From positions 62,001 to 126,000 of the forward strand of contig SSEL01000012.1 of the NCBI GenBank assembly GCA_008012315.1: DNA of 64,000 nt, in the 5' to 3' direction. Of the stretch, positions 25,095-35,534 are shown in pieces. The position numbers and the translations under genes were made by a program. The DNA is from Rhodospirillaceae bacterium (GTDB lineage: Bacteria > Pseudomonadota > Alphaproteobacteria > Dongiales > Dongiaceae). Every line of letters begins with the position of its first letter. The first letter of the stretch is position 1. The notes under the pieces are model-generated. The model had not been told where the DNA came from. It did no database searches and was given only the letters and a program-made list of their open reading frames with translations.

Positions 25095-25457
25095 CTAGTG
25101 CGATAAGGCGACCAAGGACAGGCCGGCGATGACCAGGGCCAAGCCTGCCAATTGCTTCCTGCTAATAGACTCGCCAAAGAGCAGGGCGCTGAATATCGAC
25201 ACGAAAACATATCCCAGGCTGGTGAAGGGATAGGCGATGCTGAGGGGAAGCTTTGTCATCGCCGCGATCCAGCAGAAGGCCCCCAGTATGCCGGCTGCGA
25301 AACCGCTGAGGATCCAGGGGTCCAGATACAGCCGGGCGAAGCGATAGATGGTCCCGCCGGGCCGCAAGTGCAGGACCCGCTTCTTGACGACGACCTGGCT
25401 ATAGACGTTCAGGGCGATTGTAAGACCCACGGCCAGCCAGGCAGCCCATAAACTCAT
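25095..25457 (-). CDS. Small EamA/SMR-like membrane transporter
   Basis: The 120-residue protein has four membrane helices, and its last helix pair reads LPLSIAYPFTSLGYVFVSIFSALLFGESISRKQLAGLALVIAGL. This pattern is shared by EamA half-proteins and ArnE/ArnF-type flippases. Substrate unknown. It is on the same strand as sugE and about 160 bases upstream of the riboswitch, so the two could be loosely grouped. The repeat at 25011-25092 abuts its stop codon. Confidence 0.75.
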   Translation of the reverse strand: MSLWAAWLAVGLTIALNVYSQVVVKKRVLHLRPGGTIYRFARLYLDPWILSGFAAGILGAFCWIAAMTKLPLSIAYPFTSLGYVFVSIFSALLFGESISRKQLAGLALVIAGLSLVALSH

Positions 25458-25589
25458 GACGTTTCCCCGGTCGCTATCGCTTTATCTTCTAATGGAGCGG
25501 CGCGTGAGCGCAAATGAAAACCATCCTTGCGATGACCCGTTTCCCGGTCATGCAGAGAATTGTGTATAGGGGGGAAAGCACGAGTTGAA

Positions 25590-25666
25590 TGGTCGGAGTG
25601 AGAGGATTCGAACCTCCGGCCCCTACGTCCCGAACGTAGTGCTCTACCAGGCTGAGCTACACTCCG
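25590..25666 (-). tRNA. tRNA-Pro (anticodon CGG)
   Basis: The minus strand folds as a complete cloverleaf. The acceptor CGGAGTG pairs with CACTCCG, the D arm carries AGCTCAGCCTGGTAGAGC, the anticodon arm CTACG-TTCGGGA-CGTAG has anticodon CGG, and the T arm contains GGTTCGAATCC. The 3' CCA is encoded at 25592-25590. Confidence 0.97.
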
Positions 25667-25821
25667 ACACGCTTCAGTAGGGCGCCATTCGTGTAACAAG
25701 GCTTCAGGGCGCCCCCGTAGGGTGACGCGGGTTATAGCGACAAGCCGGTGACAGTGCAAGCCCTTCGATGGGGGAAATTAACCTAGGCCGACGGGGCCGG
25801 CGCCAGCCGTTCTCACACCCC

Positions 25822-26844
25822 TTAATGGCCGCGCCGGATGACGAATTCCACGACCTCGATCAGGGCCCGTTTCTCGGCGCTGTCGGGGAAAATCCCCAGG
25901 GCGTCGCGGGCGATGGCGCCGTAATGGGCGGCGCGCTGCACGGTGTCTTTCAGGGTGCCGTGACGTTCCATGAACTGAATCGCCTGGCGCAGATCGGCAT
26001 CGGTCTGTTCCTGGCGCTCCAATGTCCGGCGCCAGAAATCGCGTTCCGATTCGTCGCCGCGCAGGAAGGCCAGGATCACCGGCAGGGTGATCTTGCCCTC
26101 GCGGAAATCGTCGCCGATGGTCTTGCCGAGATTTTCCTGCTTGGCGGAATAATCCAGCGCGTCGTCGATCAGCTGGAAGGCGATGCCGAGATTCATGCCA
26201 TAGGAGCCGAGCGCTTCATGCTCCTTCTTCGGCCGGTCGGCAACGACGGCGCCAACTTCGCAGGCGGCGGCGAACAAGGCGGCGGTCTTGCCCTTGATCA
26301 CTTCCAGATAGGCCTGTTCCGAGGTCGCCGTGTCGTTGCTGGTCATGAGCTGCAGCACTTCGCCTTCGGCGATGATGGCGGCGGCGGTTGAGAGAATTTC
26401 CAGGACCCGCAGATTGCCGTCGGCGACCATCAGCTGGAAGGCACGGCTGAACAGGAAATCGCCGACCAGGACGCTGGCCTTGTTGCCCCACAGCACATTG
26501 GCGGAAGCCTCGCCCCGGCGCAAACTGCTTTCATCGACCACGTCGTCATGCAGCAGCGTGGCGGTGTGAATGAATTCAACGCAAGCGGCGAGGGCGGCAT
26601 GGCGCTGGCCGTGATAGCCGCACATTTGGGCAGCAGCGAGGGTCAATACCGGGCGCAGCCTTTTGCCGCCAGCGGCAATGATGTGGCCGGCAAGCTGCGG
26701 GATCAGCTCGACGGGGCTGTGCATGTTCTCGATGATCAGGCGATTGACGTTTTCCAGATCGTCCTGCACCAGGTCGCAGAGCCGGGTCAGGGCGTCCGGT
26801 TGTTCTTTCTCGCGTTCCTGGTCGAGGTTGATGATCACCGCCAC
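25822..26844 (-). CDS. ispB: Long-chain polyprenyl diphosphate synthase (octa-/decaprenyl)
   Basis: The 340-residue enzyme is a trans-prenyltransferase that makes the ubiquinone side chain from FPP and IPP. The first aspartate-rich motif is in LLHDDVVDESSLRRGE and the second in QLIDDALDYS; GGKRLRP, VLVGDFLFSRAF and the GKTIGDDFREGKITLP segment are also present. I start at GTG 26844 (VAVIINLDQ): AAAGGA lies about 8 bases before it and family proteins start at this point; an ATG at 26883 adds 13 unconserved residues. Chain length cannot be read from the sequence. Confidence 0.93.
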   Translation of the reverse strand: MAVIINLDQEREKEQPDALTRLCDLVQDDLENVNRLIIENMHSPVELIPQLAGHIIAAGGKRLRPVLTLAAAQMCGYHGQRHAALAACVEFIHTATLLHDDVVDESSLRRGEASANVLWGNKASVLVGDFLFSRAFQLMVADGNLRVLEILSTAAAIIAEGEVLQLMTSNDTATSEQAYLEVIKGKTAALFAAACEVGAVVADRPKKEHEALGSYGMNLGIAFQLIDDALDYSAKQENLGKTIGDDFREGKITLPVILAFLRGDESERDFWRRTLERQEQTDADLRQAIQFMERHGTLKDTVQRAAHYGAIARDALGIFPDSAEKRALIEVVEFVIRRGH

Positions 26845-27180
26845 GTCGTCATTCCTTTTACCGTTGCCAGCCCGCTGGACCATGCCCCGATTTTCTCACT
26901 AACCGTTTGATTTCGGGTCGTGTTCCGATATTCCCAGCCTTGCGGTAACTGGCTTTTATGGCCGCCGAGCATAGAAACATAATATGATAGGTCAAGGGCG
27001 GTGGCATGCCGCCTGCTTCTGCGACCAATGCGCGCATAAGAGCGCGATCGCCTTGATGGAAGCATTGGGCTTCCATCAAAGAGGTGAATCGCCCTCTATC
27101 TTATTGATGAGAGGCGGATTCAAGTTTTAGACAAAATCGCTAAGCTAAAACGATCCGGCTCTAACGGCAAAAGGTGAGGA
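26845..27180. other. Intergenic region with two consecutive hairpins before the DUF2007 gene
   Basis: This divergent region serves ispB (minus) and the DUF2007 gene (plus). An 11-bp perfect stem (27053-27063 with 27069-27079, 5-base loop) is followed by a second hairpin at about 27085-27126 with TGAATC/GATTCA and CCTCT/AGAGG arms around a 2x2 mismatch. An A/T-rich stretch follows at 27124-27150, which may hold the promoter. The hairpins match no regulatory RNA I know. Confidence 0.4.
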
Positions 27181-27432
27181 ATGCGGGAACTGACCCGGAG
27201 CAACGACCCGATCAGACTGTCCTTTCTGACGTCGCTGCTGTCGGATGCCGGTATAGACAGCGTCATCCTGGACAGCCATACCAGCATCGTTCAAGGCAGC
27301 CTCAATATGCTGGAGCAGCGGCTGATGGTGGCGGAGCAGGACCTGAACCGCGCGACGCGCCTGATGCGCGAGGCGGAGGCGGCGATTCTGCAGCCGGCAT
27401 CCGCTGTTGAAGAGATGGGTGATGACGATTGA
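27181..27432 (+). CDS. DUF2007 domain protein
   Basis: The 83-residue protein has the DUF2007 pattern: an N-terminal segment placing a protein on a fold that senses ligands (PIRLSFLTSLLSDAGIDSVILD), then helical LEQRLMVAEQDLNRATRLMREAEA and an acidic end. DUF2007 proteins are described as putative signal-transducing proteins related to PII-like folds. AAAGGTGAGG precedes the ATG. The methyltransferase gene follows closely and is probably in the same operon. Confidence 0.85.
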   Translation: MRELTRSNDPIRLSFLTSLLSDAGIDSVILDSHTSIVQGSLNMLEQRLMVAEQDLNRATRLMREAEAAILQPASAVEEMGDDD

Positions 27433-27449
27433 GGCGCGGGAACGACTTG

Positions 27450-28205
27450 ATGGCGGAACAGGCTGAACTGACGGCCGATAAAGTCCTGGGCGGGCGAGTG
27501 AGCTTGTTTCAGCCGGCCGAGGGCTATCGCGCCGCCATCGATCCCGTGCTGCTCGCAGCCTCCGTGCCGGAGATGCCGAAATCGGGAGCAGGATGTGTCG
27601 TCGATCTCGGCTGCGGCGTCGGAACTGCCGGTCTGTGTCTCCTGGCACGCCTGCCGGGCGTTTCCTGCTTCGGCATCGATGTGCAGCCGGCTTTGGTCGA
27701 TCTCGCCAACCGGAACGCGGCGGCCAGCGGTCTTGCCGACCGATATCGGGCAATTGCCGGCAATATCCTCGATGATGCATGCCTCCGGGCTGCCGGTCCG
27801 GCTGACCAGGTCATCGTCAATCCGCCTTATCTGCCGCGTGGGCAGGCTAGTGTCTCGGATCATCCGGTCAAGGCGCTGGCCAATGTGGAATCCGATACTG
27901 TCCTGGCCGATTGGGTCGCCGCCGCCATCGCCATCGCGGTGCCGCGTGGCCATGTCACCTTTATCCACCGGGCCGACCGGCTGCCGGAATTGCTGTCGCT
28001 GATGCAGGACCGGCTTGGCGATCTCGCCATTCTGCCGATCCTGCCGAAACCGCTCACGCCGGCGCGCCGGGTGCTGGTTCGCGGCCAGCGCGGCAACCGG
28101 GCGCCTGCCAGATTGCTGGCGCCGTTCGTGCTGCATGAGACGGATGGCCGCTTCACCCAGCAGGCCGAAGCGGTCTTGCGGGATGGCGGTCCCATTCTGC
28201 TGTAG
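27450..28205 (+). CDS. TrmN6-like class I methyltransferase
   Basis: The 251-residue protein has SAM motif I (VVDLGCGVGTAGLCLLAR), the GIDVQPALVDLANRNA motif and the N6-adenine NPPY motif (QVIVNPPYLPRG). The C-terminus reads LHETDGRFTQQAEAVLRDG, as in proteins related to tRNA1(Val) adenine-37 N6-methyltransferase. It probably methylates tRNA adenine. The start is ATG 27450; a TTG at 27429 overlaps the previous stop. Confidence 0.85.
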   Translation: MAEQAELTADKVLGGRVSLFQPAEGYRAAIDPVLLAASVPEMPKSGAGCVVDLGCGVGTAGLCLLARLPGVSCFGIDVQPALVDLANRNAAASGLADRYRAIAGNILDDACLRAAGPADQVIVNPPYLPRGQASVSDHPVKALANVESDTVLADWVAAAIAIAVPRGHVTFIHRADRLPELLSLMQDRLGDLAILPILPKPLTPARRVLVRGQRGNRAPARLLAPFVLHETDGRFTQQAEAVLRDGGPILL

Positions 28206-28314
28206 TGCTGCAAGTCGTTCCCGCGCCGCGCTCATCGACTGTGACAATAATCTGAAGAGGAGGGCAGGGTTGCGGCTTGACCGCTTTATGACCCCGCCGC
28301 TAAATGGCGACATC

Positions 28315-28566
28315 ATGTTCAGTTTACCCAGCTTTCCCAAACTCTTCCTCGTTGTCGCGGTGGTCGCCATTGTCTGGTGGTGGTTCCGTCGTCCAGCCGT
28401 GCAGTCCGACCGCAGCGAGTCGCAGGTCCGTAACGACAATCGGCGCGGCGCGGCGCCTCCGGGGGGAGCGGCCAAGCCGAAGGCGGTCGAAGATCTGGTG
28501 AAATGCCCGTCTTGCGGCACCTATATCGCCGCCGGCAGCGCCTGCGATTGTAAAAACGGCAAATAA
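28315..28566 (+). CDS. Small single-pass membrane protein with zinc-ribbon-like C-terminus
   Basis: The 83-residue protein has one N-terminal membrane helix (LFLVVAVVAIVWWWF), a basic, proline/alanine linker and a C-terminal CPSC-x10-CDC pattern (KCPSCGTYIAAGSACDCKNG) suggesting a metal-binding knuckle facing the cytoplasm. The start could be ATG 28315 or 28288. It follows the methyltransferase gene and precedes glyQ. No specific function recognised. Confidence 0.75.
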   Translation: MFSLPSFPKLFLVVAVVAIVWWWFRRPAVQSDRSESQVRNDNRRGAAPPGGAAKPKAVEDLVKCPSCGTYIAAGSACDCKNGK

Positions 28567-28748
28567 GCTACCTGACAAAAGCCGGTTGCCGCGCGATCCG
28601 GTGGCCTGTTTGCGCTACCATGCCGGGCCCCAGATCTAGGGCGCAGTTTCCTTGATTCTTAGGGCTTGCCCCACTATTTTGCGGTGCACTATGAAGAGCC
28701 GGGCCGGGTGCCGTGGGGCTGTCCGGACGGAGTCAGAAGGGGTTCCCA

Positions 28749-29663
<915 letters not shown>

Positions 29664-29667
29664 GGTC

Positions 29668-31791
29668 ATGGCCGAATTGCTTTTAGAGATTTTCTCCGAA
29701 GAGATTCCCGCCCGCATGCAGGTTCGTGCGGCAGAGGACCTGAAACGCCTCGTCACCGAGAAGCTGAAAGCCGCCGGCCTCGCCTTCAAGCGGGCCGATG
29801 CCTATGTGACGCCGCGCCGCTTGGCGTTGGTCGTCGACGGCCTGCCGGTGACCCAAGCGGATGTGAAGGAAGAGAAGAAGGGCCCTCGGCTCGGCTCGCC
29901 GCAGCAGGCGGTGGACGGCTTCCTGAAATCCGCCGGCCTGACCTCGCTCGACCAGTGCGAGGAACGCGATACCGGCAAGGGCGTCTTCTATTTCGCCGTC
30001 ATCGAAAAGAAGGGCGCCGCCACGGCCGCCGTCCTGCCCGGCATCATCCTGGAGTCCATGGCGGCCTTGCCCTGGCCGAAATCGATGCGCTGGGCGGATT
30101 ACACCCAGCGCTGGGTGCGGCCGCTGCATGGCATCATCGCCTTGTTCGACGGCAAGGTGCTGGAAGGCAAATTCGATCTCGGCGGGAGTGCCGTCACTTT
30201 CGACCGTGTGACGCGCGGCCACCGCTTCCTGTCTGGGAACGAGATCACCGTCAGCAACTTCGCCGACTATCAGGCGAAATTGCGCGAGGCCAAGGTCATT
30301 CTGGACCAGGCCGAACGCCGGGCATCGATCAAGCGCCAGGCCGATGAGCTGGCGGCGAAACAGGGCCTGCAGGTGAAGCCGGATGACTGCTTGCTGGACG
30401 AGGTGACCGGGCTGGTGGAATGGCCGGTCGTGCTGATGGGCGGGATCGACCAGCAATTCATGTCGGTGCCGGCCGAGGTGCTGACCACCTCGATGCGGAC
30501 CCATCAGAAATATTTCGCGGTCGAAAGCAAGGATGGGAAGCTGGCGCCGCATTTCCTCGTGGTCGCCAATATCGAGGCCAGCGACGGCGGCAAGCAGATC
30601 ATCGCCGGCAATGAGCGGGTGCTGCGCGCGCGCCTCTCCGATGCGGAATTCTTCTGGACCCAGGACCAGAAGGTGAAGCTGGCCGATCGCGTGGGCGCGC
30701 TCGACAGCATCACCTATCACGCGAAACTCGGCTCCGTCGGCCAGAAGGTCGCGCGGAATGTCACTCTCGCCGGCGAACTGGCCAAGGATATCGGCGCCGA
30801 TATCGCCCAGGCGAAACAGGCGGCGCAGCTCGCCAAGGCCGATCTGGTCAGCGGCATGGTCGGGGAGTTCCCGGAACTCCAGGGCATCATGGGGCGTTAC
30901 TACGCGCAGTTGGAGAAACTGCCGGATGTCGTCGCCGATGCCATCGCCGATCACTACAAGCCCCTGGGGCCGACCGATAGCTGCCCCAATGCCCCGGTGA
31001 GCATCGCCGTGGCCCTGGCCGATAAGATCGATACCCTGACCGGCTTCTTCGCCATCGACGAGAAGCCGACCGGTTCAAAAGATCCGTTTGCCTTGCGCCG
31101 GGCCGCGCTCGGCATCATCCGGCTGATCATCGAGAACAAGCTGCGCCTGAAACTGCGCGACGTGTTGGGCCGCGCCTATAGCGGCTATTATGACAATAGC
31201 GGGAAGGGCACCGGCAACGGGAAAGATGGTGGCGGTTTCGAGAAGAACCAGCCGAAGGTGGTGATCACCGAGCTGATGGACTTCTTCGCTGACCGCCTGA
31301 AGGTCGCGCTGAAGGAGCAGGGCACGCGGCACGATTTGATCAGCGCCGTCTTCGCCCTCGGCAATGAAGACGATCTCGTGCGCCTGCTGGCCCGCGTCGA
31401 AGCACTGAAAGGCTTCGTCGAAAGCGAGGACGGCGCCAATCTGCTGACCGCTTATAAGCGCGCCAGCAATATCGTCCGCATCGAGGAAAAAAAGGATGGC
31501 GTCAGTCATGACGGCATGATCGATGCCGCCCTGCTGGAGCAGGTGGAGGAAAAGGAATTGCAGATCGCCCTGGCCGCGTCGGCGGGTGAAGCCGAGCAGG
31601 CGATCGTTAAGGAAGATTACGCTTCCGCGATGGCGGCGCTCGCGCATTTGCGGCGGCCGGTTGATGCTTTCTTCGACAAGGTCACGGTGAATTGTGATGA
31701 CCCGCAGCGGCGGATCAATAGGCTTAGATTACTGTCGGCAATTCGTTCGACACTGAACAAGGTTGCTGACTTTTCCAAGATCGAAGGGTGA
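29668..31791 (+). CDS. glyS: Glycyl-tRNA synthetase beta subunit
   Basis: The 707-residue tRNA-binding subunit starts [18 protein letters not shown], with further family segments [42 protein letters not shown] and a C-terminal anticodon-binding DALR-like region. A glycine/lysine-rich insertion ([12 protein letters not shown]) lies at about residue 510. It is 4 bases after glyQ and 8 bases before ppdK, so the three are one operon. Confidence 0.97.
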   Translation: MAELLLEIFSEEIPARMQVRAAEDLKRLVTEKLKAAGLAFKRADAYVTPRRLALVVDGLPVTQADVKEEKKGPRLGSPQQAVDGFLKSAGLTSLDQCEERDTGKGVFYFAVIEKKGAATAAVLPGIILESMAALPWPKSMRWADYTQRWVRPLHGIIALFDGKVLEGKFDLGGSAVTFDRVTRGHRFLSGNEITVSNFADYQAKLREAKVILDQAERRASIKRQADELAAKQGLQVKPDDCLLDEVTGLVEWPVVLMGGIDQQFMSVPAEVLTTSMRTHQKYFAVESKDGKLAPHFLVVANIEASDGGKQIIAGNERVLRARLSDAEFFWTQDQKVKLADRVGALDSITYHAKLGSVGQKVARNVTLAGELAKDIGADIAQAKQAAQLAKADLVSGMVGEFPELQGIMGRYYAQLEKLPDVVADAIADHYKPLGPTDSCPNAPVSIAVALADKIDTLTGFFAIDEKPTGSKDPFALRRAALGIIRLIIENKLRLKLRDVLGRAYSGYYDNSGKGTGNGKDGGGFEKNQPKVVITELMDFFADRLKVALKEQGTRHDLISAVFALGNEDDLVRLLARVEALKGFVESEDGANLLTAYKRASNIVRIEEKKDGVSHDGMIDAALLEQVEEKELQIALAASAGEAEQAIVKEDYASAMAALAHLRRPVDAFFDKVTVNCDDPQRRINRLRLLSAIRSTLNKVADFSKIEG

Positions 31792-31799
31792 GAGAGATC

Positions 31800-34487
31800 A
31801 TGGCGAAATGGGTGTACCGCTTTGGCGATGGCATGGCGGAAGGTCGTGCGGATATGCGCAATCTGCTGGGTGGCAAGGGCGCCAATCTGGCGGAGATGAG
31901 CAGCCTGGGCCTGCCGGTGCCGCCGGGCTTCTCCATCACGACCGAGGTCTGCACTTACTATTATGCCCATGACAAGGGCTTCCCGGACGACCTCAAGAAG
32001 CAAGTCGATGACGGCGTCGCCCATATTGAAAAGATCGTCGGCATGAAATTCGGCGATCCCCATGCGCCGCTGCTGGTTTCCGTCCGTTCGGGTGCGCGTG
32101 TCTCGATGCCGGGCATGATGGACACCGTCCTCAATCTCGGCCTCAACGATGAGACCGCCGCCGGCCTTGCCAAGCAATCGGGCGACGAACGCTTCGCCTA
32201 TGATTCCTATCGCCGCTTCATCCAGATGTACGGCAATGTCGTGCTGGGCGTGGAGCATCATCATTTCGAGGAAATCCTCGATCTGCATAAGAGCGATCTC
32301 GGCCTTTCACTGGATACCGACCTGACCGCCGCCAACTGGAAGAAGGTGATCGCCGATTACAAGGCGAAGGTGGAGGAGGAGCTCGGCAAGCCGTTCCCGC
32401 AGGATCCGCGCACCCAGCTCTGGGGCGCGATCGGCGCGGTCTTCGCCAGCTGGAACATCCCGCGCGCCATCACCTATCGCAAGCTCAACAACATTCCCGA
32501 AGATTGGGGCACGGCGGTCAACGTCCAGGCCATGGTCTTCGGCAATATGGGCGATGATTGCGCCACCGGCGTTGCCTTCACCCGCAACCCGTCGACCGGC
32601 GACGCGGAATTCTACGGCGAATATCTCGTCAATGCGCAGGGCGAAGATGTCGTTGCCGGCATCCGTACCCCGCAGCATCTGACGCTCGCCGGCAAGAAGG
32701 CGAACAATTCCACGCTGCCGGCGATGGAAGAGGTGATGCCGGAGGTGTTCGGCGAGCTCAACGATGTGCGCCAGCAGCTGGAAACGCATTACCGCGACAT
32801 GCAGGATATCGAGTTCACGGTCCAGAAGGGCAAGCTCTATATGCTGCAGACCCGCAACGGCAAGCGCACCGCCCAGGCCGCGCTGAAGATCGCCGTCGAT
32901 CTCTGCAACGAAGGGCTGATCGACAGGAAGACGGCGGTGGCGCGGATCGATCCCGCCTCGCTCGATCAATTGCTGCATCCCACACTCGATCCGAAGGCGA
33001 AGCGCGACGTGGTCGCGCGCGGCCTGCCGGCCAGCCCCGGCGCCGCCTCGGGGAAGGTGGTCTTCACCGCCGATGATGCGGAAGACCGCGCCGCCAAGGG
33101 TGACAAGGTGATCCTGGTCCGCGTCGAGACCAGCCCCGAGGACATTCACGGCATGCATGCCGCGGTCGGCATTCTGACCACGCGCGGCGGCATGACCAGC
33201 CACGCTGCCGTCGTGGCGCGCGGCATGGGTCGGCCTTGTGTTTCCGGCGCCGGCGAATTGCGCATCGACGGCAAGGCCAAGGTGATGAATGTCAAGGGTC
33301 ACAAGATCCAGGAAGGCGATCTGATCACCATCGATGGCGGGACCGGCGAGGTGATGGTGGGCGCCGTGCCGACCATCGAACCGCAGCTTTCCGGTGATTT
33401 CGCCACCCTGATGGGCTGGGCCGACGAGGCGCGGAAACTGAAGATCCGCACCAATGCCGAGACGCCGCTGGATGCCCGCACCGCGCGGAAATTCGGCGCC
33501 GAAGGCATCGGCCTCTGCCGCACCGAGCATATGTTCTTCGATGGCGACCGTATCGTCGCCATGCGCGAAATGATCATGGCCGAGGATGTCGACGGCCGGA
33601 AGAGGGCCCTGGCGAAGATCCTGCCGATGCAGCGCCAGGACTTTGTCGAACTCTTCGAGATCATGAAGGGCCTGCCGGTGACGATCCGCCTGTTGGATCC
33701 GCCGCTGCACGAATTCCTGCCGCATTCCAGCGCGGAAATCGCCGAAGTGGCTGCCGCGGCCGGCGTGTCGGCGGAAGCGGTGGAGGCCCGCGCGGCAGCC
33801 CTGCATGAAAGCAATCCGATGCTCGGCCATCGCGGCTGCCGCCTCGGCATCACCTATCCGGAAATCTACGAGATGCAGGCCCGGGCGATCTTCGAAGCGC
33901 TGGCCCATGTCAAGCAGAGCTCCGGCGACACGGCGGAAGCCGAGATCATGATCCCGCTGGTCGGCATCCCCAAGGAACTGACGCTGATGAAGGCGATCAT
34001 CGATCGGGTCGCGGCGGAAGTGGAGGCTGAGGGCAAGGTGAAGCTGCCTTACTCCGTCGGCACCATGATCGAATTGCCGCGCGCCGCCTTGCTGGCGGGC
34101 GAGATCGCCAAGGATGCGGCCTTCTTCAGCTTCGGCACCAACGATCTGACGCAGACCACCTTTGGCCTCAGCCGCGATGACGCCGCGCGCTTCATCCAGG
34201 CCTATGAGCGCCAGGGCATCCTTGCCCGTGATCCCTTCATCACGCTCGACCCCGATGGCGTCGGCGAATTGGTGAAGCTGGCGGCGGAACGCGGCCGCAA
34301 GACGCGCGCCGATATCAAGCTCGGCATCTGCGGCGAACATGGCGGTGATCCGGCCTCTATCCATTTCTGCGCTCAGCAGGGTTTGAACTATGTCTCCTGC
34401 TCGCCATACCGCGTGCCGATCGCCAAGCTGGCGGCGGCCCAGGCGGCGCTGACCGACTCCGGCGACGGCCGCAAGGGCGAGGGCTGA
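31800..34487 (+). CDS. ppdK: Pyruvate, phosphate dikinase
   Basis: The 895-residue enzyme interconverts pyruvate, ATP and phosphate with PEP, AMP and pyrophosphate. It has the N-terminal ATP-grasp part (LLGGKGANLAEMSSLGLPVPPGFSI, VSVRSGARVSMPGMMDTVLNLG), the phosphohistidine motif (GGMTSHAAVVARGMGRPCVSG) and the PEP-binding barrel (GIGLCRTEHMF, FFSFGTNDLTQTTFGLSRDD). Length is normal. ATG 31800 is the family start. Its place after glyQS is common in alphaproteobacteria. A strong terminator follows. Confidence 0.97.
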   Translation: MAKWVYRFGDGMAEGRADMRNLLGGKGANLAEMSSLGLPVPPGFSITTEVCTYYYAHDKGFPDDLKKQVDDGVAHIEKIVGMKFGDPHAPLLVSVRSGARVSMPGMMDTVLNLGLNDETAAGLAKQSGDERFAYDSYRRFIQMYGNVVLGVEHHHFEEILDLHKSDLGLSLDTDLTAANWKKVIADYKAKVEEELGKPFPQDPRTQLWGAIGAVFASWNIPRAITYRKLNNIPEDWGTAVNVQAMVFGNMGDDCATGVAFTRNPSTGDAEFYGEYLVNAQGEDVVAGIRTPQHLTLAGKKANNSTLPAMEEVMPEVFGELNDVRQQLETHYRDMQDIEFTVQKGKLYMLQTRNGKRTAQAALKIAVDLCNEGLIDRKTAVARIDPASLDQLLHPTLDPKAKRDVVARGLPASPGAASGKVVFTADDAEDRAAKGDKVILVRVETSPEDIHGMHAAVGILTTRGGMTSHAAVVARGMGRPCVSGAGELRIDGKAKVMNVKGHKIQEGDLITIDGGTGEVMVGAVPTIEPQLSGDFATLMGWADEARKLKIRTNAETPLDARTARKFGAEGIGLCRTEHMFFDGDRIVAMREMIMAEDVDGRKRALAKILPMQRQDFVELFEIMKGLPVTIRLLDPPLHEFLPHSSAEIAEVAAAAGVSAEAVEARAAALHESNPMLGHRGCRLGITYPEIYEMQARAIFEALAHVKQSSGDTAEAEIMIPLVGIPKELTLMKAIIDRVAAEVEAEGKVKLPYSVGTMIELPRAALLAGEIAKDAAFFSFGTNDLTQTTFGLSRDDAARFIQAYERQGILARDPFITLDPDGVGELVKLAAERGRKTRADIKLGICGEHGGDPASIHFCAQQGLNYVSCSPYRVPIAKLAAAQAALTDSGDGRKGEG

Positions 34488-34510
34488 GACGCGGATCAAA
34501 ACCGGACATA

Positions 34511-34542
34511 AAAAAGGCCCCCATTTCGGGGGCCTTTGTTTT
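34511..34542 (+). terminator. Strong intrinsic terminator after ppdK
   Basis: GGCCCCC and GGGGGCC pair around ATTTC, flanked by an A run upstream and TTTGTTTT downstream. The stem can extend through A-T pairs, so it may work in both directions and also serve the minus-strand lipoprotein gene at 34627. Confidence 0.92.
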
Positions 34543-34626
34543 GCGATATCGAAGCTTTACAGAATGAGTGCGAATAGCTCTCGGTGACCTTATCGCAGGC
34601 GAAAGCGTTGATGGTCGTCAGAAGGC

Positions 34627-35346
34627 TCAAGGTATCAAATTCAATTTCTGCAGGGCCGGCTTCAGGGTGCGGTCGAGGCGCTGCTTCCAGGTATCGGCGA
34701 TCTGTTGCTTCTGGCTTTCGCTGAGGGCAGCGAAACTGTCGGCCCAGTAACTGTCATCGACCGTGTGATCGGCCATCGTGTCGACATTGGCGATGGGTTG
34801 CAGCGTGTGGCCGTCCACAATGACGATGCGATAGACGATGCCGAGATTGGGCCCGCTTGCCAAGCGGATCAGGCTGGCGCCGTAAAGCGGCTTGTCGACA
34901 TCCGTAAGCTTGGCCTTGCCCGGCAGCAGCACGACATAGATGTCCGCACCGAGAGCAGTCGCGCCGGGCGGTTGTGTACGCTGGCGAATGACCTGGCCGA
35001 CCGGCACGCCGCCGATCAGAAAGCTCTGGATCACACGTTCCTTTTCGCTCTGATAAAAATCGCTCGGTTCATAGGTGACCGGAATCAGGCTGTAACGGTC
35101 GGCGAGCAGGTGATCAGCCTGATCGACCGCATATCGGTCGAGGCCGTATGCCGCCAGCGATCCCTGGCTGCCCGCCGGGTCCTGCGCGACGATATCCCGC
35201 ACCGTCAGTTCATCGCCGATGGCGGAGATGACGCTCACCGTCTTGACATCGGCGGCCTGGTTCCGGGTCAGCACGGTCTCGCTGCAGCCGCCGAGCAAAA
35301 CACCGCCAAAGACAACGAGAAGCAGACCGGTGATGAGGTGTTTCAT
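34627..35346 (-). CDS. Putative lipoprotein
   Basis: The 239-residue product has a lipoprotein signal (KHLITGLLLVVFGGVLLGGC, lipobox LGGC at residue 21), so it should be anchored in a membrane facing the periplasm. The mature part has no recognised domain; it resembles stress-type secreted proteins with alternating strands (TVSVISAIGDELTVRDI, ADIYVVLLPGKAKL, LGIVYRIVIVDGHTLQPIANVD). The end is helical and basic. It is divergent from meaB. Confidence 0.8.
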   Translation of the reverse strand: MKHLITGLLLVVFGGVLLGGCSETVLTRNQAADVKTVSVISAIGDELTVRDIVAQDPAGSQGSLAAYGLDRYAVDQADHLLADRYSLIPVTYEPSDFYQSEKERVIQSFLIGGVPVGQVIRQRTQPPGATALGADIYVVLLPGKAKLTDVDKPLYGASLIRLASGPNLGIVYRIVIVDGHTLQPIANVDTMADHTVDDSYWADSFAALSESQKQQIADTWKQRLDRTLKPALQKLNLIP

Positions 35347-35534
35347 CGTAAATCCCTATGTCGTCGCGCCAACGGCCGGTATTTCTCCGAAACCGGCCCT
35401 CCAGGTCTTTCTAGCGAAGTCGGCGCGACGATGGAAGCGCTTGACCGAACAGCACAATCTGGCTGACATGCAACTGCAATAGGCTGGAGCGCGGCAGGTT
35501 CGATGATGCGTGGACGCAAGCGGGAGATGCGGTG

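Noticed and set aside
32307..34499. 730-codon open frame on the minus strand
   Set aside because: It lies antisense to ppdK, which is unmistakable; the translation is His/Gly/Asp-rich and typical of an antisense shadow.
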